DNA from: Streptomyces sp. NBC_00663
GTDB taxonomy: Bacteria; Actinomycetota; Actinomycetes; Streptomycetales; Streptomycetaceae
Assembly (NCBI RefSeq): GCF_036226885.1
Contig: NZ_CP109027.1
Coordinates: 5,580,001 to 5,644,000, forward strand
Length of the DNA: 64,000 bases
Direction: 5' to 3'
The position numbers were made by a program, and so were the translations under genes. The notes beneath the pieces were generated by a model that did not search any database, was not told the DNA's origin, and saw only the letters and a list, made by a program, of their open reading frames with translations. Below, piece by piece: positions 1 through 8,700 of this stretch; the stretch's first letter is position 1, and the number at the start of each line of letters is the position of its first letter.

Positions 1-335
1 GCCGCCCGCGCGTCCTCCTCCAGCGCGGCCAGTATGCGCCGGGCGAGACCGTTGCCCCGCGCCTGCTCTATGACGTACATCCGCTTCAGCTCGGCGTCCC
101 CGTCGCGGTACCCCTCGTCATTGGTGTCCTGCGCGCGCCAGCCACCCGTGGCGACCGGGCTGTCGTCCGCGTCGTAGGCGATGAGGTAGACGCCGTTCGG
201 CGGGTCGAAGTCGGACGGGGCCAGGGGGGTGGCATCGCCGTCGTCGCCGTAGCGGACGGCGTACTCGGCCTGGACCTGGTCGTTGAGCTTGATGGCGTCG
301 GGGTGGTCGAAGGAGACGCGACGGATGGCATGCAT
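1..335 (-). CDS. GNAT family N-acetyltransferase, 3' end outside the window
   Basis: Reading the minus strand from an ATG at 335 gives MHAIRRVSFDHPDAIKLNDQ and stays open to base 1, so the C-terminus lies outside the window. The later part reads GVYLIAYDADDSPVATGGWR, then AELKRMYVIEQARGNGLARR. This is the beta4 strand plus the R-x-x-G-x-A acetyl-CoA pyrophosphate loop of the GNAT fold, which transfers an acetyl group from acetyl-CoA to an amine. The substrate cannot be told from sequence. It is divergent from xthA, with 66 nt between the two starts. A second ATG at 331 is out of frame. The fold assignment is firm; the function is open. Confidence 0.85.
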   Translation of the reverse strand, partial: MHAIRRVSFDHPDAIKLNDQVQAEYAVRYGDDGDATPLAPSDFDPPNGVYLIAYDADDSPVATGGWRAQDTNDEGYRDGDAELKRMYVIEQARGNGLARRILAALEEDARA

Positions 336-389
336 GTCGGAAACGGTAAGCCAAGAAGGTCCAGAACAGGACTCAGTCCAAGGTGCGGG

Positions 390-395
390 TAGGGT
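390..395 (+). promoter_or_regulatory. Predicted -10 box of a leaderless xthA transcript
   Basis: TAGGGT fits the Streptomyces TANNNT -10 consensus. It lies 6 nt before the GTG start at 402, and no ribosome-binding site lies between. Transcription would start at the start codon. This is inferred from spacing only. Confidence 0.5.
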
Positions 396-401
396 GCCCT
401 G

Positions 402-1205
402 GTGCTCACTGTGACCTCTGCGAATGTAAACGGACTCCGCGCCGCCGCGAAGAAGGGCTTCGTGGAGTGGCTCGCCGACACCTCCGCCGATGTGCTCTGT
501 CTGCAAGAGGTGCGGGCCGAGCCGCAGCAGCTGCCCGAAGAGGTCCGCGCGCCCGACGGCTGGCACGTCGTGCACGCCCCGGCCGCCGCCAAGGGCCGCG
601 CCGGTGTCTCCCTCTACAGTCGCCGCGAGCCCGACCGGGTGCGGATCGGCTTCGGGTCGAGCGAGTTCGACACCAGCGGCCGGTACGTGGAGGTCGACCT
701 GCCCGGTGTGACCGTCGCCTCCCTCTACCTGCCCTCCGGCGAGGTCGGCACCGAGCGCCAGGACGAGAAGGTCCGCTTCATGGGCGAGTTCCTCGCCTAC
801 CTCAAGGGGCTGCGCGAGCGGGCCGCCGCCGACGGCCGCGAGGTCGTCGTCTGCGGCGACTGGAACATCGCCCACCAGCCGGCCGACCTGAAGAACTGGC
901 GCGCCAACCAGAAGAACTCCGGCTTCCTGCCGGAGGAGCGGGCCTGGCTGACGCAGGTCCTCGACGCGGGCGACGGGGGGTACGTCGACGTGGTGCGGGC
1001 GCTGCATCCGGAGGTCGAGGGGCCGTACTCGTGGTGGTCGTACCGGGGGCGGGCCTTCGACAATGATTCAGGTTGGCGCATCGACTACCACGTCTCGACC
1101 CCGGGCCTGGCGGCCAAGGCGGTCAAGGGGTTCGTGGAGCGGGCGGCCACGCACGCCGAGCGCTGGTCGGACCATGCGCCGGTGACCGTGGTCTACGACC
1201 TCTGA
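402..1205 (+). CDS. xthA: Exodeoxyribonuclease III
   Basis: A 267-residue protein of the exonuclease/endonuclease/phosphatase fold, an AP endonuclease and 3'-5' exonuclease acting in base excision repair in the cytoplasm. Visible motifs in order are TSANVNGLRAA at the N-terminus, LCLQEVRA with the metal-binding Glu near residue 36, VVVCGDWNIAH, the SWWSYRGRAFDNDSGWRIDY block, and the terminal WSDHAPVTV with the catalytic Asp-His pair. Length matches the family. The GTG at 402 is preferred because the conserved fold begins at once and a -10 box sits 6 nt upstream. It is convergent with the MerR gene, with only 3 nt between their stop codons. Confidence 0.93.
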   Translation: MLTVTSANVNGLRAAAKKGFVEWLADTSADVLCLQEVRAEPQQLPEEVRAPDGWHVVHAPAAAKGRAGVSLYSRREPDRVRIGFGSSEFDTSGRYVEVDLPGVTVASLYLPSGEVGTERQDEKVRFMGEFLAYLKGLRERAAADGREVVVCGDWNIAHQPADLKNWRANQKNSGFLPEERAWLTQVLDAGDGGYVDVVRALHPEVEGPYSWWSYRGRAFDNDSGWRIDYHVSTPGLAAKAVKGFVERAATHAERWSDHAPVTVVYDL

Positions 1206-1208
1206 CCT

Positions 1209-1871
1209 TCAGGGCTCCTGTCCCGGCCTGCTTTGCTTGCGCAGCCGCCGGTCCAGTGCCAGTGAAAGCTCCGCCTCCACCACGCTCCGCGCCAGCGGGC
1301 GCAGGCGTTCGAGGTCGTTCTCGGTGGCGTGGCGGAGGACGAGGTCGGTGAACATCTCCGCGAGTTCGTCGACGTGGTCGCGGACGCGTTTGCCGGCGGT
1401 GAGGACCTCCGCGAGGGGGATGCCCTCGGCGACCAGGGCGGAGGAGACGTCGAGGAGACGGCGGCTGATGTGGACGATCTCGTCGCCGTCGGTGCCGAGG
1501 TAGCCCAGCTCCAGGGCGGCGGCGAGGTTCTCCGGGGTGACCTGGCCCTCGAAGCGGGCGGCGAGTTCCTCCGGGGTGAGGTGGACCGGTTCCTCTTCCG
1601 AGGGGGGTTCGACGCCCAGGAGGTCCGCCACGTCGCGGCCGTTGTCCAGGGCTTCGGCCAGTTCCGCGATGCCCGTCAGGGTGTGGCCGCGTTCCAGGAG
1701 CGCCGCGATCGTGCGCAGCCGGGCCAGGTGATGGTCGTCGTACCAGGCGATACGGCCCTCGCGGCGCGGCGGCGGAATCAGTTTGCGTTCGCGGTAGAAG
1801 CGCAGGGTGCGCACCGTGATGCCGGCCTGCCTGGCCAGCTCCTCCATGCGGTACTCACGCTTCTCCGTCAC
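1209..1871 (-). CDS. MerR family transcriptional regulator
   Basis: A 220-residue protein whose first 70 residues form a MerR winged helix-turn-helix: YRMEELARQAGITVRTLRFY, then REGRIAWYDDHHLARLRTIAALLERGHTL. The rest is a helical coil (ALDNGRDVADLLG) and an effector region of about 120 residues without the cysteine clusters of metal-sensing MerR proteins, so a small organic ligand or drug is more likely than a metal. The GTG start has no Shine-Dalgarno sequence. TAGGCT lies 6 nt before it and a palindrome sits just upstream, which suggests leaderless autoregulated expression. The nearest divergent target is the monooxygenase operon at 2000, which it may control. That link is inference. Confidence 0.9.
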   Translation of the reverse strand: MTEKREYRMEELARQAGITVRTLRFYRERKLIPPPRREGRIAWYDDHHLARLRTIAALLERGHTLTGIAELAEALDNGRDVADLLGVEPPSEEEPVHLTPEELAARFEGQVTPENLAAALELGYLGTDGDEIVHISRRLLDVSSALVAEGIPLAEVLTAGKRVRDHVDELAEMFTDLVLRHATENDLERLRPLARSVVEAELSLALDRRLRKQSRPGQEP

Positions 1872-1877
1872 GCCCGC

Positions 1878-1899
1878 AGCCTATGTTGTACCGCCGGTA
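1878..1899 (-). promoter_or_regulatory. MerR promoter with palindromic operator
   Basis: On the minus strand TAGGCT (1883 to 1878) lies 6 nt before the GTG of the MerR gene. Upstream is the perfect 11-bp palindrome TACCGCCGGTA (1889-1899). This places an inverted repeat between the -35 and -10 regions, as is usual for MerR-regulated promoters. The -35 itself is poor. Confidence 0.5.
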
Positions 1900-1999
1900 A
1901 CTTTCCTTCCCCCGCCCCCTACCCATCGGTACGGAGCTGCTCTACCCTCCCATTGCGCCAGTGTTCACTGGCGGAGTCGGAAAGCGTGGAGGGTTCGGG

Positions 2000-3565
2000 A
2001 TGACCGAGCACGAGCATGTGCGGGTGGCGGTGATCGGGTCCGGGTTCGGTGGGCTCGGGGCCGCCGTACGGCTGCGGCGGGAGGGTGTCACCGACTTCGT
2101 CGTGCTGGAGCGCGCGGACAGCGTGGGCGGCACCTGGCGGGACAACAGTTACCCCGGGTGCGCGTGCGATGTGCCCTCCCACCTGTACTCCTTCTCCTTC
2201 GCCCCCCATCCCGACTGGCCCCGCACCTTCTCCGGGCAGGAGCACATCCGGGCCTATCTGGAGCATGTGGCCGATGTCTTCCACCTCCGGCCGCACATCC
2301 GCTTCGACTCCGAAGTGATGAGGATGACCTGGGACGCGGAGCGGCTCTGCTGGGACATCGAGGTCAAGGGGGGCGGGCGGCTCTCCGCCGACTTCGTCGT
2401 CTCCGCCACCGGGCCGCTGTCCGACCCCAAGGTCCCCGAGATCCCCGGCCTCGACTCCTTCCCCGGAAAGGTCTTCCACTCCGCGCGCTGGGACCACGAC
2501 TACGACCTGCGCGGCAAGCGGGTCGCCGTGGTGGGGACCGGGGCCTCCGCGATCCAGATCGTGCCCGCCATCCAGCCGCAGGTCGGCCGGCTCACCCTCT
2601 TCCAGCGCACCCCGCCCTGGGTGATGCCCCGCGTCGACCGGGCCATCACCGGCGCCGAGCGGGCGCTGCACCGGGCGCTGCCGTTCACCGGGCAGGCCCG
2701 GCGTGGACTGCTGTGGGGGATCCGGGAGTTGCAGGTCTCGGCGTTCACCAAACACCCCGACCAGCTCGGGTTCGTCGAGCAGCTGGCCAAGCGGAACATG
2801 GGGCGGGCCGTCAAGGACCCGGCCCTGCGCGCCAAGCTCACCCCCGACTACCGCATCGGCTGCAAGCGCATCCTGCTGAGCAGCACCTACTACCCGGCGC
2901 TCGCCCGGCCCAACGTCGATGTCGTCGCCAGCGGTCTGCGGGCCGTGCGCGGCTCCACCCTCGTCGCCGCCGACGGCAGCGAGGCCGAGGTGGACGCCAT
3001 CGTCTTCGGCACCGGCTTCCACGTCACCGACATGCCCATCGCCGAACGGGTCGTGGGCGCGGAGGGCAAGACGCTCGCCGAGGTGTGGAAGGGCGGCATG
3101 GAGGCCCTGCGCGGTGCCTCCGCCGCCGGGTTCCCCAACTGGATGACCATCATCGGGCCCAACACCGGGCTCGGGAACTCCTCGATGATCCTGATGATCG
3201 AGTCCCAGCTGAACTACATGGCCGACTTCGTACGGCAGTTGGACGTCCTCGGCGGTCGCGCCGCCCTGGACGCCCGGCCGAGCGCCGTCGGCGCCTGGAA
3301 CCGGCGGGTGCAGGAGCGGATGAAGCGCACGGTGTGGAACACCGGCGGCTGCACCAGCTGGTACCTCGACGAGAACGGCCGCAACACCACCATCTGGCCG
3401 GGGACGACGAGCGAGTTCCGGCGGGCGACGCGACGCGTGGACATCACCGAGTACGAGGTGCTCCGCACGAGGAAGCCGCCAGAGGAAGAGAAAGAGACGG
3501 GGAAAGTGACGGGGAAAGAGAAGGGGACAGGGAAAGAGGAGAAGTCGGCGGGGGTGTCCGCGTGA
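2000..3565 (+). CDS. Flavin-containing Baeyer-Villiger-type monooxygenase
   Basis: A 521-residue NADPH- and FAD-dependent monooxygenase. The N-terminal FAD Rossmann motif is VAVIGSGFGGLGAAV. The type I Baeyer-Villiger fingerprint F-x-G-x(3)-H-x(3)-W-D appears as FPGKVFHSARWDHD, followed by the NADPH Rossmann motif VAVVGTGASAIQIVP. Such enzymes insert oxygen next to a carbonyl or oxidise heteroatoms. The ATG at 2000 is chosen over an upstream in-frame GTG at 1961 because GGAGGG lies about 7 nt before it. The C-terminal 27 residues are a Lys/Glu/Gly-rich tail encoded by a purine-rich tract. Its stop overlaps the hydrolase start, and the trio with the hydrolase and SDR resembles the mycobacterial mymA operon. 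Confidence 0.9.
   Translation: MTEHEHVRVAVIGSGFGGLGAAVRLRREGVTDFVVLERADSVGGTWRDNSYPGCACDVPSHLYSFSFAPHPDWPRTFSGQEHIRAYLEHVADVFHLRPHIRFDSEVMRMTWDAERLCWDIEVKGGGRLSADFVVSATGPLSDPKVPEIPGLDSFPGKVFHSARWDHDYDLRGKRVAVVGTGASAIQIVPAIQPQVGRLTLFQRTPPWVMPRVDRAITGAERALHRALPFTGQARRGLLWGIRELQVSAFTKHPDQLGFVEQLAKRNMGRAVKDPALRAKLTPDYRIGCKRILLSSTYYPALARPNVDVVASGLRAVRGSTLVAADGSEAEVDAIVFGTGFHVTDMPIAERVVGAEGKTLAEVWKGGMEALRGASAAGFPNWMTIIGPNTGLGNSSMILMIESQLNYMADFVRQLDVLGGRAALDARPSAVGAWNRRVQERMKRTVWNTGGCTSWYLDENGRNTTIWPGTTSEFRRATRRVDITEYEVLRTRKPPEEEKETGKVTGKEKGTGKEEKSAGVSA
3481..3544 (+). repeat. Purine-rich low-complexity tract
   Basis: About 64 nt are nearly all A and G, with repeated GACGGGGAAAG-like units. The tract encodes the Lys/Glu/Gly tail of the monooxygenase just before the coupled hydrolase start. 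Composition is unlike the GC-alternating codons around it. Confidence 0.7.
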
Positions 3566-4479
3566 GCCGGCTGATGTCCGTCGGGTCCGGGCCGTACGCC
3601 CCGCCCGTCCCCGCCCGAGAACTGACCGCCGTCTCCGCCGACGGGGCCCGGCTGCATGTCGAGGTCCACGGTCCCGAGGGCGCGCCCGTCGTCGTCCTCG
3701 CCCACGGCTGGACCTGCTCGACCGCCTTCTGGGCGGCGCAGATACGGGATCTCGCCGTCGACCACCGGGTCGTCGCCTACGACCAGCGCGGTCACGGACG
3801 CAGCCCGGCGAGCCCGGCGTGCACCGTGGACGCGCTCGCCGACGACCTGGAAGCCGTACTGGAGGCGACCCTCGCACCGGGGGAGAAGGCCGTGATCGCC
3901 GGGCACTCGATGGGCGGGATGACCGTGATGGCGGCCGCCGCCAGGAAGAACCTCCAGGAGCGTGCCGCCGCCGTCCTGCTGTGCAGCACCGGGTCCTCGC
4001 GGCTGGTCGCCGAGTCCACCGTCGTCCCCCTGCGGCCCGGGCGGCTGCGGACCTGGCTGACCCAGCGCGTCCTCGGATCGCGGGCGCCGCTCGGGCCGGT
4101 CACTCCCCTCGCCCGGCGGATCCTCAGGTACGGGACGATGGGGCCGGGTTCGGCGCCGCACATGGTGGAGGCGTGCGCGCGGATCGTGCACGCGTGCCCG
4201 CGCAAGGTGCGGTACGCCTGGTCGCAGGTGCTCGACCTGATCGACCTCGACCACGGCGTACGCTCCCTCGACGTGCCGACGGCCGTCCTCGTCGGTACGG
4301 CCGACCGGCTGACGCCGCCGGTGCACGCGCGGGCGCTGGTGGCGGCGCTGCCGCAGTGTGTGGGGCTCACCGAACTGCCGGGACTCGGGCACATGACGCC
4401 CGTGGAGGCTCCCGAGCTGGTCACCGGGAAGATCCGGGACCTCGTGCTGACGTACGCGACGCTCAAGGAGGGCGCATGA
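3562..4479 (+). CDS. Alpha/beta hydrolase
   Basis: A 305-residue alpha/beta-fold hydrolase. Motifs in order are the oxyanion segment VLAHGWTCST, the AYDQRGHGRS strand-turn, the nucleophile elbow AGHSMGGMT, the acid in VGTADRLTPP and the catalytic histidine in LPGLGHMTP. The full Ser-Asp-His triad is therefore present. It is likely an esterase or lipase. Because the preceding gene is a Baeyer-Villiger-type enzyme, hydrolysis of the ester it forms is an attractive but unproven role. The GTG start overlaps the monooxygenase stop (GTGA), and the stop overlaps the SDR start (ATGA), so the three genes are translationally coupled. Confidence 0.9.
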   Translation: MSRLMSVGSGPYAPPVPARELTAVSADGARLHVEVHGPEGAPVVVLAHGWTCSTAFWAAQIRDLAVDHRVVAYDQRGHGRSPASPACTVDALADDLEAVLEATLAPGEKAVIAGHSMGGMTVMAAAARKNLQERAAAVLLCSTGSSRLVAESTVVPLRPGRLRTWLTQRVLGSRAPLGPVTPLARRILRYGTMGPGSAPHMVEACARIVHACPRKVRYAWSQVLDLIDLDHGVRSLDVPTAVLVGTADRLTPPVHARALVAALPQCVGLTELPGLGHMTPVEAPELVTGKIRDLVLTYATLKEGA

Positions 4480-5360
4480 GCAGGGTCGGTCTCGAAGGAC
4501 AGGTCGCCGTCGTCACGGGCGCCGCGCGCGGCGTCGGGGAGCTGCTCGCGCGGAAGTTGTCGGCGCGGGGGGTGAAGGTCGCGCTGGTGGGCCTGGAGCC
4601 GGACGCGTTGAAGCAGGTCTCCGAGCGGCTGCACAGCGAGAGCGACCACTGGTACGCCGACGTCACCGACCACGAGGCGATGGCGCGGGTGGCGCGGGAG
4701 GTCAAGGAGCGGTTCGGCAAGGTCGACATCGTCGTCGCCAACGCCGGTGTGGCGACCGGCGGGCCCTTTGTGGACTCCGATCCCGAGGCGTGGCGGCGGG
4801 TCATCGAGGTGAACCTCATCGGGTCGGCCGTCACGGCCCGTGCCTTCCTGCCCGTGCTGATGGAGAGCCGCGGCTATCTGCTCCAGATCGCCTCGCTGGC
4901 CGCCATCACGCCCGCGCCGATGATGACCGCGTACTGCGCGTCCAAGTCGGGCGTGGAGGCGTACGCGCACAGCCTGCGGGCCGAAGTCGGCTACAAGGGC
5001 GTACGGGTCGGGGTCGGGTATCTGTCCTGGACCGACACGGACATGGTGCGCGGGGCGGACCAGGACGAGGTCATGCGGGAGCTGCGGCAGCGGCTGCCGT
5101 GGCCCTCCAACAAGACGTATCCGCTGGGTCCCGCGGTGGACCGGATCGTCGCCGGGATCGAGCGGCGTTCCAGCCATGTGTACGGGCAGTGGTGGCTGCG
5201 CGGGATGCAGGGGGTGCGCGGGTATCTGCCGGGGCTCATCGGGACGGTCGGGGTACGCGAGATGCGGCGCTTCGGGGACCGATTGGAGGGCATGCGCTCA
5301 GGACTCGTCGGCGCAGGTGGGGCGGCTGATGAGGAGGCGCGCGCTACGCGGCGTGACTGA
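4476..5360 (+). CDS. Short-chain dehydrogenase/reductase (SDR)
   Basis: A 294-residue classical SDR, slightly longer than the 250-residue norm because of a C-terminal extension. It shows the cofactor motif VVTGAARGVGE, the structural NAG motif (VANAGVA), the catalytic serine in QIASLAAI and the YCASK active site. These enzymes interconvert alcohols and ketones with NAD(P)H. The ATG overlaps the hydrolase TGA, so it is the last gene of the coupled trio. A plausible order of action is alcohol to ketone (SDR), ketone to ester (monooxygenase), then ester hydrolysis. The C-terminal third contains WWLRGMQGVRGYLPGLIG, an amphipathic segment that might bind membrane or lipid. Confidence 0.9.
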   Translation: MSRVGLEGQVAVVTGAARGVGELLARKLSARGVKVALVGLEPDALKQVSERLHSESDHWYADVTDHEAMARVAREVKERFGKVDIVVANAGVATGGPFVDSDPEAWRRVIEVNLIGSAVTARAFLPVLMESRGYLLQIASLAAITPAPMMTAYCASKSGVEAYAHSLRAEVGYKGVRVGVGYLSWTDTDMVRGADQDEVMRELRQRLPWPSNKTYPLGPAVDRIVAGIERRSSHVYGQWWLRGMQGVRGYLPGLIGTVGVREMRRFGDRLEGMRSGLVGAGGAADEEARATRRD

Positions 5361-5448
5361 TCGAAATGCGCACTGTGTCCGGTCGTGTGAATCTGGTCGA
5401 GGCCCCGGACAGGGGCTCTTCCCTCACCCTCTTCGGGAGTGAACCCAC

Positions 5449-5634
5449 ATGGGTATGAAGGACCAGTTCCAGGACAAGTCGGAGCAGTGGCAGGAGCAGG
5501 CCAAGCAGAAGGCCCAGCAGGGCCGGGAGCAGGCGAAGCGTGGTCAGCAGGAGCGCGGCAAGCCGCGTGACGAGGAGACGGAGCGGCTCCAGCGCGAGGA
5601 GCAGGACCGGCTCGACCAGGACTACGACGCGTAG
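5449..5634 (+). CDS. Small charged coiled-coil protein of unknown function
   Basis: A 61-residue protein, almost all Gln, Glu, Lys, Arg and Asp, beginning MGMKDQFQDKSEQWQEQAKQ and ending LDQDYDA. It is predicted to be one long amphipathic or fully polar helix, with no signal peptide or membrane segment. AGTGA-like sequence precedes the ATG at 5449; an ATG at 5455 is the alternative start. Composition resembles CsbD-like stress proteins, but the CsbD core is not recognisable. A strong terminator follows at 5660, so it is a single-gene unit. The function is unknown. Confidence 0.75.
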   Translation: MGMKDQFQDKSEQWQEQAKQKAQQGREQAKRGQQERGKPRDEETERLQREEQDRLDQDYDA

Positions 5635-5659
5635 CCGCTGCGCTCGGCTTTAGCCGCTG

Positions 5660-5694
5660 AACATGGGGTGCCCTGAGGAGGGGCGCCCCATGTT
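5660..5694 (+). terminator. Rho-independent terminator after the small charged protein
   Basis: AACATGGGGTGCCC pairs with GGGCGCCCCATGTT across a short loop. The stem is about 14 bp with one G-U pair and is followed by TGCGTTGCTGTTTTG. Confidence 0.8.
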
Positions 5695-5743
5695 TGCGTT
5701 GCTGTTTTGAGGTGCGTTGTCTGGTGCGAGGCGGTGGGGGCTT

Positions 5744-5766
5744 GTCGCGCAGTTCCCCGCGCCCCT
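5744..5766 (+). repeat. Dispersed Streptomyces intergenic repeat, copy A
   Basis: A 23-bp sequence beginning GTCGCGCAGTTCCCCGCGCC is identical to 33978-34000. It lies between a terminator and the 3' end of the tricorn gene. I recall this string as frequent in Streptomyces intergenic DNA. In this copy the sequence after it (TTACGG) cannot form the hairpin seen in copy B. Confidence 0.8.
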
Positions 5767-5797
5767 TACGGTTTACGGCATCAACGCATCACCCTTT

Positions 5798-8700
5798 TCA
5801 TGTTCTCGGCGGCAGTTTTGGCCTTGATCGGTCCGGTACGTTCGAGTAGTCCGGCGGGGTCGCGGGTGGGTTGGTGGTCAGTAGGTCCACCGCCAGTTGC
5901 ACCGCGTCGTCCAGTTGGGCGTGGCGGCCCTCTGCCCAGTCCAGGGGGGTGCGCAGGACTTCCAGGTCCGGGGTGACGCCCCGGTTCTCCACGGTCCAGC
6001 CGTACGCGTCGAACCAGCCCGCGTTCATCGGTACGGTGATGATCGTTCCGTCGCCCAGTTGGTGGCGGCCGGTCATGCCGACGACTCCGCCCCAGGTGCG
6101 CTGGCCCACGACCGGGCCGAGCTTGAGGAGTTTGAAGGCGGCCGTGATCATGTCGCCGTCCGAGGAGGTCGCCTCGTCGGCGAGGGCGACTACCGGGCCG
6201 CGAGGGGCGTTTGAGGCGTACGACACCGGCTGGGCGTTTCTCGTGAGGTCCCAGCCGAGGATCGTGCGGGTCAGCTTCTCCACCACCAACTCGCTGATGT
6301 GGCCGCCCGCGTTGCCGCGTACGTCGACGATCAGGGCCGGCCTCGACACCTCCATGCGCAGGTCCCGGTTGAACTGGGCCCAGCCCGAGCCGCCCATGTC
6401 GGGGATGTGCAGATAGCCGCAGCGACCGCCGCTCAACTCCCGTACCACCTGCCGTCGTTTGGCCACCCAGTCCTGGTACCGCAGGGGGCGTTCGTCGAGC
6501 AGGGGGACCACCGCCACGCGCCGTGCGCGGCCCTCGCCCTCCGCCGGGGTGAACGTCAGCTCCACCGTCGTACCGCCCGCCCCGGCGAGCAGCGGGTACG
6601 GGCCGGTCACCGGATCGACCGGGCGGCCGTCGACGTGGGTGAGGACCGCGCCCTCGCGGATGCCCGTGCCGGCCAGCGGGGAGCGGGCCTTGGAGTCGGA
6701 GGAGTCGCCGGGGAGGATGCGCCGGACCGTCCAACCGGCCTCCCGCCGGACCAGGTTGGCGCCCAGCAGGCCCTGGCGGCGCTGGTAGTGGGGCGGGCCC
6801 TCGTTGCGGCGGGCGGCGGTGACATAGGCGTGGGAGGTGCCCAGTTCGCCGAGGACCTCGCGGAGCAGGTCGGCGAACTCGTCCGGGGTCGCCACCCGTT
6901 CCACCAGCGGGCGGTACTGGTCGAGGACCGCGTCCCAGTCGATGCCGCACATCCCGGGGTCCCAGAAGTAGGCGCGGATGATCCGGCCCGCCTCCTCGTA
7001 GGACTGGCGCCACTCGGCACCCGGGTCGGCCTCGTGCAGGATGCGGCGGGCGTCGATCCAGACGGTGGAGTCGCTGTCGCCGGACTCCGTGGCGGGCACC
7101 GCGCGCAGATCGCCCTCGTCGACGATCACCAGCCGCGACCCGTCACCGCTGACCGCGAACCAGTCGAGGTCGTCGACGAGTTCGGACTTCTTCGCCTTGG
7201 TGATGTTGAAGTACTCCAGGGTCGGACGGCCGCTCGTGTCGTCCGGGTTGGCGAAGGTCTCGCCGAGGGCGCCCGAGATCGGCCAGCGCAGCCAGACCAG
7301 TCCGCCGCCCGCCACCGGGTACAGCGCCGAGTACTTGGAGGCGCTGACCGGGAAGGGCGTCACGCGGCTTTCCAGGCCCTCGACCTCCACCGTGACCGCG
7401 CTGCCGTCGCCCGGCTCGTCCTCCGCCGGGTCCAGGCCGCCGGCCGCCGGGCGCCCTTCCGGGTTCAGGGCGAAGGGGGAGGGGGTCGCGGAGGACAGCG
7501 GGACCAGGTACGGGCGGCAGCCCAGCGGGAAGGAGAGGTCGCCGGTGTGGACGTCGTACACCGGGTCGAAGCCGCGCCAGGAGAGGAAGGCGAGGTAGCG
7601 GCCGTCCCGCGTGAAGACCGGGTTCTCGTCCTCGAAGCGGCCGTTGGTGACGTCGATGATCAACCGGTCCTTTATGCGGGCCATCTTGATCTGGCGCAGG
7701 GAGCGCCCGATGCCCGGGTGGGACCAGGTCAGCCACGCCCCGTCCGGGGAGAAGGAGAGGTCCCGTACCGGGCCGTTGACGGAGCGGATCAGCTCGGTGA
7801 CCTCGCCGTTGGAGTCCTCCGTCCCCGCGGCGGCAGCCGCATCATCAGACACAGTGATGAGGAGGAGCCGCCCGTCGTGGGAGGCGATGGCCAGACGCTC
7901 GCCCTGAGGGTCGGACACCAGCTCCAGGACGCGGCCCAGCTCGCCCGAGGCCAGGCGTCTGGGCTCGCGGTCGCCGGTCGCGCGCGGCAGATAGGCGATC
8001 TCGATCGCGTCCTCGCCGTCCGCGTCGGTGACGTACGCGACCTGGCCGACCGAGCCGAGCATCTCCGGGAGCCGGACCCGTACCCCCGGGGTGTCGGTGA
8101 TCGTACGGGCCGGGCCGTCGCGGTGGGTGAGCCAGTAGAGGCTGCCGCGGACGACGACGGCGCTCGCGCGGCCCGTCTCGTCGACCGAGACGCCGTCCAC
8201 GTGCTGGGCGGCCGGCACCTGGTACGTACGGCGTCCCGCGCGCGGGCCGCTGAGGCGGACGTCGAGCCTGCGGGGCGTCCCGGCCGGGGACAGGTCGTCG
8301 ACGATCCACAGGTCGCCCGCGCACTGGTACACCACCCGGTGGCCGTCGCTCGACGCGTGCCGGGCGTAGAAGGCGTCGTGGTCGGTGTGGCGGCGCAGGT
8401 CGGTGCCGTCGTGGGCGCAGGAGTAGAGGTTGCCGACGCCCTCGTGGTCGGAGAGGAATGCGATCCGGCCGCCGACGAACATGGGGGAGTGGAGATGGCC
8501 GTCGAGCTCTTCGAGCAGGCGGTGGCCGTGCAGCCACAGGCGGCCCGTGGCGCCGCCCCGGTAGCGCTTCCAGGCGGCCGGTTCGTGCGGTGGGGTGCCG
8601 GTGAGCAGCAGGGTTCTGCGGTCGCCGTCGAAGTCGGCGACCTGGAGGTCGGAGACCGGGCCCCAGGGCAGCTTGCGGCCGGGATCGCCGTCGGTGGGCA

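Noticed and set aside
1919..3877. A 652-codon open frame on the minus strand opposite the monooxygenase and hydrolase
   Set aside because: It is a product of high third-position GC: the protein is Arg/Gly/Pro-rich, has no domain and lies antisense to well-supported genes.
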